Assembly: GCA_013368315.1 (NCBI GenBank) | Contig: JAACJM010000017.1 | Coordinates: 124,001-188,000, forward strand | Direction: 5' to 3' | Length of the DNA stretch: 64,000 bases | From: Tetrapyrgos nigripes | Lineage: Eukaryota; Basidiomycota; Agaricomycetes; Agaricales; Campanellaceae | In this document: positions 33,856 through 45,785 of the stretch, one piece after another | Layout of the letters: every line of letters begins with the position of its first letter | Numbering within the stretch: position 1 is the first letter of the stretch | Program-made: the position numbers and the translations under genes | Notes under the pieces: generated by a model | The model's input: the letters and a program-made list of their open reading frames with translations, nothing else | Told to the model about the DNA's origin: nothing | The model's database searches: none

Positions 33856-33971
33856 TACACACCCAATGGTTCAACTACGGCCAAGCCGTAGTTTTCATGA
33901 ACTACGGTCAAACTACACACCCAATGGTTCAACTACGGCCAAGCCGTAGTTTTCATGAACTACGGTCAAAC
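33856..33971. repeat. Left transposon end duplicated in tandem (2 x 58 bp)
   Basis: Two perfect 58 bp units, 33856-33913 and 33914-33971, each beginning TACACACCCAATGGTTCAAC and ending GGTCAAAC. Each contains the palindrome CTACGGCCAAGCCGTAG. Only the left end is duplicated; the right end has one copy. Confidence 0.92.
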
Positions 33972-34476
33972 TACGGTTCGACGTCAACTGGAAGCGTCGC
34001 TTGTTTAAGCGCGGACCAAACTGCCAGATGGGGCTTTTTTGTGGATGACAAAGCTTATGAAAGCTTCGCTTCCGAGCGGCGAGTGTCCTGTTCGCCCCCA
34101 CCAGCTGCAGCCAATACACTCCTCCCCCCACTCAACATGCGGCCTACCTTACAGGTTCCATTCGTTCTATGTATTGCACAGGTTGTTCCTCCCGCCAGCA
34201 TTCAGTACACTCTTCCTCCTCTCCCTCAACATGCATTTTTCTTTGATGCCAGGCGCTCTCCACATTGCTACCTCGCTCTTCTGTAATTCTGTATTAATTT
34301 AGTTCAAATTCAAATGTCTTACCTTCAAGTCATCGTGGTTTTGTGAAGGCTGCCGCATTGTGCCCAGACATGCATTGGTAGCTTGTTTGTAGCATGTTCG
34401 GACTGCACTGCAGACAATACACTTCGAGTTAAAAGGCAGGCCCCTTTGTAAGTACACTTGTTCTAGATTCCAAATC

Positions 34477-37400
34477 ATGCCTGCTACCCCTCCTAATACT
34501 CTCAGTCCCAACGGTGAGCGTTTCCAGTATCTTCTACTTACTTTGTGATTAAGTACTAGAATATTGATGGCATGCCTGCTTGTCAGTTTTTCAACAAGGT
34601 GCCGATGGGAAGTACACCTGCTTAATTTGTCGTGATGGGGTATGGCGGCACCGTCGACACTGTGCAAACCATGAAGGTAGTAAGACCCATCGTCGAAATG
34701 CAGAGCCTCGGTTTCTCCACTCCTCCGATCATTTCATGGACTCTCAGCCCACTCAAACATTTAGCGGCTATCCAGAAGGCGAGGGATCTCTACGTGCAAA
34801 TACCACTTTTGGCCCGTTGATGCGTACCTTATCTCAGCTTGCTAACCCCAACAATACCACTCGTCAGATGCAACAAACACAGGATGAAGTCTTTTCAATG
34901 TCTATTGATAGTACTAACTTTGATAGATTTCAGCCCAATATTGAGTCTGAACACACCAACAGCATTTCTGATTTCTTACTTGATCAACCCAAAGAATCTC
35001 GACTCTCAGAAATGGCCCATTCTTTACAGGCATATCTGATTGATGGGATATCACCTGATGTTGCCTCAGATGATGATTCACAGTGCAGTGCTCCTGAGCA
35101 AGATGATATCTCAGTATTGTCTCAGAACCCAGGTGAGCATATTCTTCTCTATCATGATATATTTTTTGTCTTATCAATATGAAGGTCTTGAATATGGGGA
35201 GTATCGACGACGGAACCAAGATGTTGATCCACTATGGTTTCCGTGGCCAGACAAGATTGTGAGTCATTAACTCATACACCTAGTGCTGTTTTTTTCTTAG
35301 CATATTCCATGGAAGACCTGTGTTCTTGATATTCTTCAGCATCTTCCACGTTCAACATTCTCTGATACTCAACTTGAAACAATCTCTTGGGCGCTGCGTG
35401 TAAATGGTGTTAACCATGTTCCTTCACTTGAATCTCGGAAGCATGTGCAGAAAATGTTGGATGCTATCTGTGGGATCCGCACCATACGTTACAATGGTGC
35501 TCTTGGCCACATCTATTATGTTAACTCTCTTGCAGACATTATTAGTCGCGTGAGTTCTCATTCTCATTATTTTTCTTTTTATGATTGAAGACATTCCATT
35601 TACTTGCCTCAGGAAATGTCCAACCCCCAAGTGCGCAAGAAATTGTCATTCTATCCACAGAACGCCTGTGGTAAAGTTGATAGTGCTAAGAACGCACTCC
35701 GTTGGCTTCAAGAGCTTGATCCAGGACTGACGACACCAATGATCCGAGTCCAAAATCAAGACTTTTACCTTTTTGAGCCTTGTCGGCTAACTGATGGTCG
35801 ATATTGTATCCCTTATCGTTGGCTTGAACAAGTGTCGATGAATGGAAACTCAGAGCTTGTAGGGTGTGTCTGGGAGCTATCTCAAGCCAGTGGTTCATGG
35901 ATTGTGCATAGTTATAACCAATACATGGTCCCAGCTGCACATTTTGCCACTACTTTCCCAAATCTTCAACAAACTTATAGAGCCCGATCCATTCCAGATC
36001 CAACACAGATCATTGGTATGTCTCTGTTGCTAATTTTCACTGATATGCAACCTGAATATCCCCATTTCTCTTTTTTTTGTCTGTTTAAATTTGTTTTCAC
36101 TTACCTCAAAAATGCAGGTATCATTCATCAGCATGGTGGTGGTGTCTCAAGCTGGACCTATTCTGATCCAACCAAGGAGAACCCATGGCGAGCAAAGTCA
36201 AAACGTCATCGTGTCTATGCCTTTCCCATATGGCTTTATTGTGATGATACTTCAGGTAACAAGTCCAAGAAATGGAATAAGCATAATTCCTTTCTTTTTA
36301 CTGCAGCTGGACTTGATCAACACGATGCTCACTCTGAGTATCATATCCACTTCTTGGCTACATCCAATATTGCGCCACCCTTGGAAATGTTAGATGGAAT
36401 TGCAGATCAGCTAGAGTATGTTTATGTTACCATTTGATACCCTGAATCTATACTTACAGACATCATTAGAGAGGGTCAGACTGTAGGAATATGGGCATAT
36501 GATTGTGATCATCAAGATATGGTTCTTTTGATTGTTTCGGTGCTTGCCATGCTGGGAGATAATCCGATGCAGTCAGAGTTTGCATGTCATGTTGGACTTA
36601 TGGGCAGAATGTTTTGTCGATGTTGTTTTGTAAAAGGAAAGGAGCAGAAAAATGTGGGCCATGCTCAGAATGAGACGGGATCAGTTTCAAGTGCAGGTTC
36701 AGATCACTCTGATTCTCACATCGACAAAGAGACATTACCAGATCTGATTGCACGTGCAACTCGTTTCTTTGAGGTGAGAATTTCCTTCAACTTCCTATTC
36801 AAAAAATACTAACAATCTGAATCTTCTATTGAATAGATTCATGATCTCCGGAGCAAAGCACGTACCATGGCAGATCTCAAAACAGTATTTGTGCACTCAA
36901 AGACTGTTGGAAGCAAAACCAAAGCAAAAAACTTGAAGACATTGTTGGGAATCAAGGACACATATCAGGATCATTTTACAGAGTTGATCTTTGATTTATT
37001 GAAGGAAACTAGGGGATCTGCCAATGAAAAGCAGCAGCAGGTGGATTCAATGCTGGAAGAATTCCCAGAGAATATATCAAGTCCAATATGGAGAATACAA
37101 GGTCAGCTTACTTCCTACAGCTGTATTTCATACTTTCTCATATCTTTCCAAAGATCTTGACCCACATCGTGACACACCAGTGGAAATTTTGCACGTAATA
37201 CTGCTTGGTTTCGTAAAATACTTCTGGCGTGATGCAATTGCAAGGCTGGACAATGAACAGAAAGCAATCCTCACAACACGTTTATCTTGCTTCAATGTTG
37301 ATGGACTCGAGTTGTCTCCTCTGGCTGGGATAACACTAGTAAAGTATGCAGGTTCTTTGGTTGGCCGTGATTTTCGCATTGTGGCACAGGCAGCTCCATT

Positions 37401-38795
37401 TGTACTATATGATCTAGTGCCTGCAGAGTGTTTTTCAGCCTGGCGTGCTCTATCCCAGCTGATACCACTTGTCTGGCAGCCTGTGATTGAAGATATGGAG
37501 TCATATTTGGTAGCTATGACTTGTTTTTACAGATATGGAAAATGTTGATCTTAAGTAAATTTCCTAGGCTCAGCTCCAGCAAGCAATTGACAATTTCCTT
37601 AACTGCACAGCTCACTGGACACCACGCTGGTTCAACAAGCCAAAATTCCACATACTTCTTCATCTTCCAGAGCACATCCGCCGTTTTGGGCCTGCAATAT
37701 TATTTGCCACTGAGACATTCGAGTCTTTCAATGCCATCATCCGTGCATTCAGCATACACAGTAATCGTCAAGCCCCTTCTCGAGATATTGCCATTGAGTT
37801 TGCTGGGCTAAACCGCATTCGTCATCTGCTCAGTGGTGGTTGGTTCCTTAATCCCGAAATCCTGCATGCAGACTCTCAGGAGCTGCCCAAGACAGCCTCT
37901 GATTTTTGCACCATTGGGTCTCTTCCAAAACAGCTCATTGAACATGACATGTACTTACAGAAGATGATTGGCTTCCGGTCCAACAATGCCTCTCACAGTG
38001 TGCGTTTGCAACCAAAGAGCTCATCTTTGCGTTGGGCCCAAACCCAGATGTCAAAGTACACTTTGGATCAAGACTATTCACGCCATCTTTGGAAGCAGTG
38101 TGTATCATTCCATTTACAAAATGGTGCAATCTGTCGGCTTGATAACATTGTGGTAGTTCGTACACTCACTGGAAAAGGCCTTGTGCAAGTCAAGGAGATT
38201 CTTCAGGCAACTGATGACAGCCTGAACATGGAGAAAGGTATACCATCCTTGATACTTATCCAGCAAATTGCACTTGGACATGTTTCCCCAACTTACCACA
38301 TGCCGAGGTTGAGTTTCCTACCACAATTTTCTGTAGTATGTCACCAGGTAGGAAAATGTCAAGTTCTTGAGACCATATTTGCATTCTCAACAGCTGGTCA
38401 CCATACAGGACTTGTACTGCACAGTGAACATCCAGCATCATTGTCACGGCAATAATTGTCAAGTTTCAAAACTTTTACAGACAAAAACACAAGAACGGGT
38501 TCAGGTCACTGTACCAACGAATACTGTGGTACATCAAAACATCTCAGATGTGGTCCTAAATACTGCACAAATGCGGGATTTTGCCAATATCTTCCCATTC
38601 GCAGTCTTTTCTACTGCGCCGTCCCGAACAGATTGCATTACTGAAGGATCCAAAAGAGAAATTGAAAGGCCAAAGACGAAGCAAAAGACCAGGAATTCAT
38701 TGTTCCAGAGGCTTGTACGAGGTAGAAACAGGCCCAAAGGTGTCACTGTTCAGCGAGACTCGCCGTTGAGGAATGAAGTCGCCGATTCCCAATGA
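34477..38795 (+). CDS. Transposase-like protein of a basidiomycete DNA transposon
   Basis: About eleven exons, roughly 1,230 codons. The start MPATPPNTLSPN splices to a zinc-finger-like segment (YTCLICRDGVWRHRRHCANH, then EGSKTH: C2H2-type spacing). Core landmarks: FPIWLYCDDTSGNKSKKWNK, VGIWAYDCDHQDMVLLIVS, AMLGDNPMQSEFACHVGLM followed by a CxxCC pair, DLDPHRDTPVEILHVILLGF, VKYFWRDAIARL, and HIRRFGPAILFATETFESFN. I recognise this combination from abundant 'hypothetical proteins' of agaricomycetes. CDDTSGN, GDNPMQSE and ETFESF are my guesses for a DDE-type acidic triad. The C-terminus is basic (RNSLFQRLVRGRNRPKG). At 36418 the correct acceptor is the second AG (…CATCATTAG), since the first creates a stop. 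Every exon joins in frame, so the gene looks functional. Confidence 0.8.
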
Positions 38796-39034
38796 AGCGC
38801 TTAGGCGCTTGGGGTGACTAAACACATGGGACACCAATGCGCTGGCATTTCATTCTCTCTCGCCTCTTTGCCTCTTCACCTCTTCACCCTGTCACTGACT
38901 CCTCTGGGTTTCCATCATTCCTCGTTGGCCTCTTGGCTCATGTTTCAATCCTCTCCACATTGACTTCCAAGTCTCCGCCCCACTGTTTCTTTCAGGGATG
39001 GAAATCAATTTTTTTTTTTGGTATTTAAACCCAC
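38796..39034 (+). promoter_or_regulatory. Spacer between the two transposon genes
   Basis: About 240 bp, pyrimidine-rich, with a T run and TATTTAAAC at 39022-39030, just before the second gene's ATG. Probably the second gene's promoter. Confidence 0.4.
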
Positions 39035-41075
39035 ATGCAACTCGAAGAGGACTGGCTTGCCCCCTGCTCTGCAATGACAACATCTTTGCTGCAGATGAAT
39101 GTTCTTCCAGATCCTTCTCACTTCGTGGACAATTTATGCACCCAATTATTCCTCACCGACACTCAGAATATGGATTTGCAGGCCGCTGTTCAAGTGTGTA
39201 GTTTTTACTTGTTTACTTTGTCTATCAACTCTTTCCACTGATGACTAGTATCAGCTCGGACATAGACTGGATAGAGGATCACTTCTCCTCCAGCTCGTCA
39301 CTCAGGCCAACATTTTCCGCCTCCAGAACACCGTTGACAAATTACTCACACAAGATACCAGTACAGTCACTGTGCTTCAAGACTTTAAAAACCAAGTCAC
39401 TGACAATTGGATACCCAACGAAGATGACAAGGTGAGTTCCTAATTTATTACTTTGCTTCTTTCAGTGGTATTTATGCTGAGTACATTCAGGCAAAAGTGG
39501 CTAAGGCTATCAGGGAAGCACTGACTGACCCACATCGCACAAGCTTTGCTAAAGCTGGCGATGATATTTTCGTATGTCTTGCTTTTTACGGTGAAGGCTG
39601 TCTCATGATTATTGCAATGTATAGAATAAACTCGAGTTAGGCAAGAACACCCTCAAACTTTGCCATGCCTTTAAGAGCCCGAAGCGCCGCGAAAGCTTCC
39701 GTAAATACGTTCGCAAGACCACGAACAACTACAAGGGTACCCTCCGCAGTCAGGTGTGTTTTAATTAGCGAAGCTTTGTCTACTACAGATTATACTCACA
39801 ATAACCATAGCTATTTGAGACAACGTTGGGAAAAAAGAAGAAAGGCTTGCATTCGGCCGTCATCAAACTCGAAGCCACCCTCAAGGTGACCCATAACGAG
39901 GCACAACGAGTCAAATTCACTTGCCGAGTCGCTTTATGGGTATGTGTTCGTACTGCCTCATATCCTAACTGACTGTTTTTATTCATAGAGGAGATACATT
40001 CGAGATATCATTGCAAACAGCACTCCAACGCAAACCAAACGTCTGAGGGGGGATACTGAAGAGTCTTCGGCAGCTCCTGAGGCTTCGTCGGACACTGAAG
40101 AGTCTTCCAGCAAATTGGACAGTTTCTGGAGTGGATTTGACAGCTGGTTAGCAGGTCTCAGTAAGAAGATGGGTTCTAATATTGAAAGCGCGGCCTGGCG
40201 CAGGTGTGTTTTATTAACCCATTTCTATTTTCTACATCTACTAATCTATGGCAGGTATCTTGACGAAACCGCAAAGCTCGACGAAAAGGAAAGTAGTGCT
40301 TCCATCGCTGCGCCCGCCCTTTTGGCATCAACATCAATATTCCGTGCTGTCACACTTCCTACTACAAACACCCATCCACAACCTGACAACGCAACCACCT
40401 CCTTCTTCGAGGAGCAAGATAAGCGTATGGACACGGCCGGTGATATTGAAGAACTCCAGGTGTATGAAGCCAGGATGGTAGCAGGCAACCGAACACGACA
40501 GTGAGTCCTAATGTCATCCCGCGATGTTGTCTATGCTCATGCAATTCTCCAAATATCTTTCTCTTCCAGCCCACTATACTCTCCTACCCTTTCCAGTCAC
40601 AATAGCCCGCATCCCGGGTCTTCTCTATCATTTGGGACCCGTTTTCATCAGCCCGCTGCTCGTTGGAACTCAGGCTCTGTTAGCAGCAGCAGAGGGCATA
40701 CATCCAGCCCCATGTATCCCTTCAATGACGAGTCATTTTTGAGCTCCCCCGGGCCAGAAACCTCTGGTGCTCCTCCTATAACTTCATTTTTATTCTCTCC
40801 TTCCCCTAATGACAGCAGTATTCGCAATCGGGTTCGTTTTATCAACTCCTCTGTCATCCTGCTTCACTAACATTTCGCAGCCGTATGGTTCAGGTACACG
40901 AGAACATCACCGTTCCATTTCCGGTGTTTCGTCTTCACTTTCACCGCCGCTTTCGTCACCGCTTTCATCATCATTTTCGTCATCAGTTTCATCGTCCCAT
41001 GCAGAGGGATGGAGTAATGGGAGCACCGCAGCCTCTGGTGCTCATTCCGCTGGGCCGCGTAGGCCATGGGAGTAG
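39035..41075 (+). CDS. Second transposon gene, basic Ser-rich protein of unknown function
   Basis: About nine exons, roughly 530 codons, inside the transposon. The start at 39035 gives MQLEEDWLAPCSAMTT. The middle is basic: LCHAFKSPKRRESFRKYVRK, TTLGKKKKGLHSAVIKLEAT and VKFTCRVALWRRYIRDIIAN, suggesting nucleic-acid binding. Then an acidic repeat (two DTEESS motifs near 40050-40105) and a Ser/Pro-rich tail (SISGVSSSLSPPLSSPLSSS). The end is PRRPWE. Splice borders are clean (donors GTGAG/GTATG, acceptors CAG/TAG), and no premature stop is seen. I recognise no domain. By position it could be an accessory DNA-binding protein, as TNPA is for En/Spm; that is inference. Confidence 0.65.
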
Positions 41076-41416
41076 TGAAATGCCATGATATGATTTATGA
41101 ATCATTTACAGTACATGCTTGAATTTTGGTAGAATACTTAGTTAGACATCATTTAATACAGTATACTATAATTGCGAGCAATGATTCCTGAAGCTGAAAA
41201 TTCCGCTGCGACCCAAAAGTGTAACGCGATAACGATCGCCTGGATATCTACCCGACCCATTCAGTAAACCGTGGCTAGACCGTAGTTGGTGCAGACCGCG
41301 TCGGTCAATAGCCGTGCTCAGGGTTGCCTGAAACGTAGTTTAACTACGGTTTGCCTGTAGTTAAACTACGGCTGTACAAACTACAGTTAAACTACGGCTC
41401 AACCGTTGGGTGTGTA

Positions 41417-42774
41417 GTGCAAGTCAGGTTGTAAGTTGACAATGGGATAATTCTAAAGCAACCCCGATGCTGATAGGCTTGTCGAGCAACCTCATTGCTA
41501 GTTCCGCCCAGGAACCATTCCCGGAGCCTGGTATGATGCAGGGCCGCACAAGCCTTTAGGACACTTTTCGGAGTTCAGATTGTCAAGATGAGTGATTGAC
41601 ATACGTCGGTAAGTAGGCGAGTTAGAATGCTGCCAGCCGCATTGAGAACGCTGAGCTGACTCGTAAAGGTTTACTACTCACAGAACAAGTTTTTGTCAAG
41701 CTTCCTAGCCACTCTTCAGCTCCCTGCGACGTGCTTCTCCTCTTCTCGAGGCCTACAACTACCCTCCTCAGCTTCTCGCAGCCCAGCTTACTTTGACGTA
41801 AATTTGATCATAACACCGAAACCTGCATTGGAGGATCTTGAGGACAAAGGGATTGGTGTCTACGATGCACGGGCATTGTTTGGGTGGGGATTGAAGCTGT
41901 GGTTTGAAGTAGAGTCAAAGACCGGCTGGGAGTGACTAGAGAGCGAAGGCCTACCTGCGGTCAAGGGATGGCCAGAAAATCAGGCACCGGCGTAGCTCCG
42001 AGCGACAACCCTGCGCCCGTGAAGACTGAAACCCACTGAAACCCGCGCGGATTGCTCGTTAAGACGGGTTGTTCTTCAGCATTGGGGTTGCCGAATAGAA
42101 TTATCTTTGACAATGAGAGGCACCGTCCGTACATCCGACTCGTACTACATCGTCAACGTGGATGTAATAACTCCTTTTCCAACCTCTGCGACTAGGCCCT
42201 CAATGCAAACACCCTGTATGCAAAATCCAAGAATGAATAGGACGCACCGAGTGTTGTAACGATACCTGAGACTTGCTGTAACGATACCTGAGATTTGCCG
42301 TAGCACTGGAATATCAGAATCCTCAGAATCCGTAAGGAGCGGCCTTGTTGACTTATTGAACTTGGACATCCTCTGAAACTGGGATAATCTCCACAGACCC
42401 GGTTCAGCTTGACCGCGTGCAATGAGTGTGTATTTACTGGAAAACGCAGGTTGCATGTTCAATGAACGTGGTTTGCGACGGAACAGCGCAGACTGTTAAG
42501 CAGCGAGTTGTCATGATAAGTAAGTAGATAAACGTCATCATACGCACCTCTGCACCTTAGCATATAGATCTAGACTTTGGCTGCTCCTCGAGCATTCAGG
42601 GAGCGCAAAATCAAAGCAATACGACAACCAAAGTATATTTCACAGATGCATGACTGGATCAAAGGAAATGGTGGTCAAGAGAGAAGTCGCAGAAAGAATC
42701 TCATGACTCTGCCGCGTCTCTTCGAGTTCTCCAGTCTCGCATTTGACCTCACATATGTATACACTTCTATCTAT
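41417..42774. other. Right flank of the transposon, no gene recognised
   Basis: About 1.4 kb. An 80-codon plus-strand frame at 41693-41935 looks coding in composition but matches nothing I know and lacks neighbours. A near-duplicate GTAACGATACCTGAGA occurs twice at about 42257-42295. Probably holds the 3' end of the WD40 gene. Confidence 0.4.
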
Positions 42775-45700
42775 CTACACAGATCTAGCAGCTAAGGAGC
42801 TGACAGTACTTATAGTATCAAACGAGTGCTTTCGCACCGGGACGTCAAGAGAAGAGCGTCTCACAGGCTTGGTCGGCCCTTTAGTGGCAGTCCTGGCTCT
42901 AAGTTTACGGTTAGAAAGAGTATACCCATAAGACAGATATCGTAACATACCTCGATGATGCTCCTTGCAGTTCCTCAGCACCTTTCTCCTTTGATAATAA
43001 CCCGGGCACTTGCAAAACCCGAAGAGAATCTCCAGATTTGATCTCCCAAATCCTCACCGTACAATCAAACGACCCCGAAGCAATATGTACTCCATCTGGT
43101 GAAAAAGCAACGGACGAAACCATCCCATTATGCCCCGCCAACGTCCTAGCAATCTTCCCCGTATTCACGTTCCACAGAATGACCGTACAATCCAACGAGC
43201 CTGAAGCAACTTGCGCGCCATTTGGCGAATAAGCAACGCTCAAAACTGGATCGGTATGTCCCTGGAGGATATGGACACACCGTCCGGTCTTCACTTCCCA
43301 AAGTCGGACATCCTGATCAAAAGACCCCGAAACGACGTGTTGACCATCAGGTGAAAACGCTACGGACAGAACGGCGTGACGATGGCCTTGTAGACTGCGA
43401 AACCTCTGATCATTCAGCATGTTCCAGATGATGATATTCTTGCCAAAAGATCCCGAAGCAACATGTGTCCCGGTGGGTGAGTATGCAACGGAAGATTGCC
43501 CGTCGGGATGGCCTTGAAGGACATTGAGAACGGTTCCTGATTTGAGGTCCCAAAGCCGTACATAGCCGTCAAATGAGCAGGATGCGACGTATTTTCCGTC
43601 TGGGGAATAGGCTACGGATAGGATGGTGTCGTTATGGCCCCGGAACGTGGTTGGTTCGTCGTTGCGTAGATCCAGAACTTGAAGGTTCTTGAATGAGCCT
43701 GCTGCTAGGACGGTTCCGCTGGGTGAGTATCTCAAGGACAGCGTGCCGTTCCAGGAGGTGGGTAAGGATCTGAGGCATCCGCCTGTCGAGACGTCCCAGA
43801 CCGTTATTAAACCGTCAAAAGAACTCGAGGCGATCTGTTTGCCATCTGGCGAGTAGTCAACGGATCTAGAGTCGGAGTAGTTGACGACTTTCTTCAAGTG
43901 GGCAATACCTTTGCAATAGCAGGTTGAGATTAGGATTGTGAGAGGAAACGACCAATCATATGTGCGCTCACCATCCTTGACTTCAACGGTGTACTTGTCT
44001 AGGAATCTCTCCAGTAACTCCAGATCATCAGGGAACCGACCGCTAGCTGCATCTGACTGCAAGAAAACGACATTTCAATCAGAGACAGTCAGTGCATTTG
44101 ATAAGAACTCACATCATTGACAAGAGAACACCAAATATCGTCATGTATGACTGACACGTCCACCTCTGGAGACTATGGACAGCTTTCGCGTTAATGGTCA
44201 CTCTGCGAAAAAAAAGGGGAGCTACACTCACATTTTCCAAGATAAACTGACTGATCAAGTCCGAAGGATGATATATCTAGCATCTGCGTCAGCGCCGGCC
44301 GGCTGAGGAACGCGAACTACTCACCTGCGTCTGCTTAGGAAATTGCTCAATTGTCCCAGTGTCTTCCGTCAAGTGTTGCTCGCCGCTTAGAAAGTCATGT
44401 CCTCGTTTCGCGAAAGGGGCTCCGCTCTTCCTTATTCCAAGGAAACCTTTTAGCGAAGAGAAAATGGGCTTCTCTGCCTTTCTCCTACGCGCATCCATTG
44501 TCTTGATGATGTCTTTTTCGGTGAGATCCATAATAGATGAGATTTCGACGGTCTGACCCATCATGCGATTAAGGAATTTAGGTCGGACAGCAACGCGGAA
44601 GCCACGGACAAAGGTGCATCCCGCTTGGGCGCTGTTTTGCTGCTCCGGATCCGGAGCAATGTTGACATCTGCTGCACGACGAGCACCAAATCGATATTGA
44701 GGCAAGCTCGAGTGTTGATGAAATTTCCGAGGGATCAGCTCGATATAGACATCCTCAGGATTATCGCAGGAGAAGGCAGCAGTTCCCCAACATCTACTTT
44801 TGTCACAACCCGTCACCAAGTAGAGCGACCCATTCTCTGCTTCATAACCAAGGACACCGTTTACATGTTTATACCATGCCAAAGCATGGTTGTTTGCATA
44901 ATTGTAGAAGTCTCTCTGGTTCTGAAGATCGAAAGTAGACGCTCCTTCAGGCAGGACGAGTAATGCACCCTCTTGGACGCTTGATGTGAAGGCCAACCCC
45001 TCACCGAACTCCTCTGGGACCCCCCTACGAGCTAATTCTTAGCAAAAGATCACGGCTAGTACGAGGTTTACTTACGCGAAAAGCCAAGTTTTGTCACCAT
45101 TGTTGATGTGCTGAACGGTCACCCCACTACCGGAGCTAGCAACAAACGAACCACGAGCCTGCCTACCCTTTTCCAGACGGAGTTGAGAACCGAGTGGTTG
45201 AAAGTCTTCTGGTACTTTATGCAGGTTAGCTGGATGATCCGCAGGAAGGCAGACATTGAACAGGTAATCAAGACCACCACGTCGAGTTATCAGCACAAGA
45301 TCGCCTATTTGAACCCCTGTTCTACGATGTTCTGCAGGTGCATATTCGTTCGGTTCTGGACACCATAAGGCGTAGCCTTTGCGCCGGGGAAAAAACAGAC
45401 GAGGATAAAGGTCCTCAGGTGCAAAAGCACGGTATAGCGACCCGCTAGCATCCGAAGACTTCCTTAAAATAGAGGGAAACTTGCTAGATTCTGGCCTGGG
45501 AGGGTACCGAAAACTCCCATTAGAGTCGCCGCGTTCGTTGTTCAAATTGACAGGCCCCAGGAACCTAGCCGCATTATCTCCAGTGCTTTGTCCGGCAACA
45601 TTACCATTGAGGACGCTACCGTAGAAGTTGATCCCTCCGGAAGGACGCGGGAATAATGACGATCTGGAAACAAAAAGTCAGTTTAACTTCCTGTCCTCAG

Positions 45701-45785
45701 AGTTTGGTTTCTAGTGACGTAGTAAAAGTGACACCTACTCTCCGGAAAAGCTTCCCTGAAGAACCTGTTCTCTGCCGTCGGCCAT
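42775..45785 (-). CDS. Basidiomycete-specific domain fused to a seven-bladed WD40 propeller
   Basis: Eight or so exons. The start at 45785 gives MADGREQVLQGSFSGESS, then GGINFYGSVLNGNVAGQSTG. The N-terminal domain shows HRRTGVQIGDLVLITRRGGL, DYLFNVCLPADHPANLHKV, GALLVLPEGASTFDLQNQRD and ENGSLYLVTGCDKSRCWGTA, a set I know from agaricomycete hypothetical proteins. A linker follows: IYHPSDLISQFILEN then SPEVDVSVIHDDIWCSLVND and SGRFPDDLELLERFLDKYTV. The C-terminal part has exactly seven WD repeats of the SVAYSPDGxxVASGSFD type, unusually alike. After the last repeat a 52 bp intron leads to an exon ending VSSLAARSV at 42775; reading through it would stop at 42911. Function unknown; regular WD repeats suggest protein recognition. 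Confidence 0.78.

Larger units (their letters stand above)
33856..41416 (+). mobile_element. Complete 7.56 kb DNA transposon, CACTA-like, two genes
   Basis: The ends are inverted copies: left TACACACCCAATGGTTCA, right (read on the minus strand) TACACACCCAACGGTTGA, 16 of 18 matching. If the outer TA is a 2 bp target duplication, the element proper is 33858-41414, starting CACACCC. Both ends are rich in subterminal AACTACGG / CCGTAGTT units, about seven at the left (counting both copies) and five or more at the right, as in elements whose transposase binds many end sites. Inside are a transposase-like gene (34477-38795) and a second gene (39035-41075), both plus strand and both open through every exon I could trace. 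CAC-starting termini, 2 bp duplication, subterminal repeats and two genes point to the CACTA/EnSpm group, but I cannot prove the superfamily without a search. Confidence 0.85.

Noticed and set aside
34477..38795. KDZ or Plavaka transposase
   Set aside because: The landmarks (GDNPMQSE, DPHRDTPVEILH, FGPAILFATETFESFN) are not those I know from Plavaka, and no CxC domain of KDZ type is seen. CACTA-like is preferred with caution.
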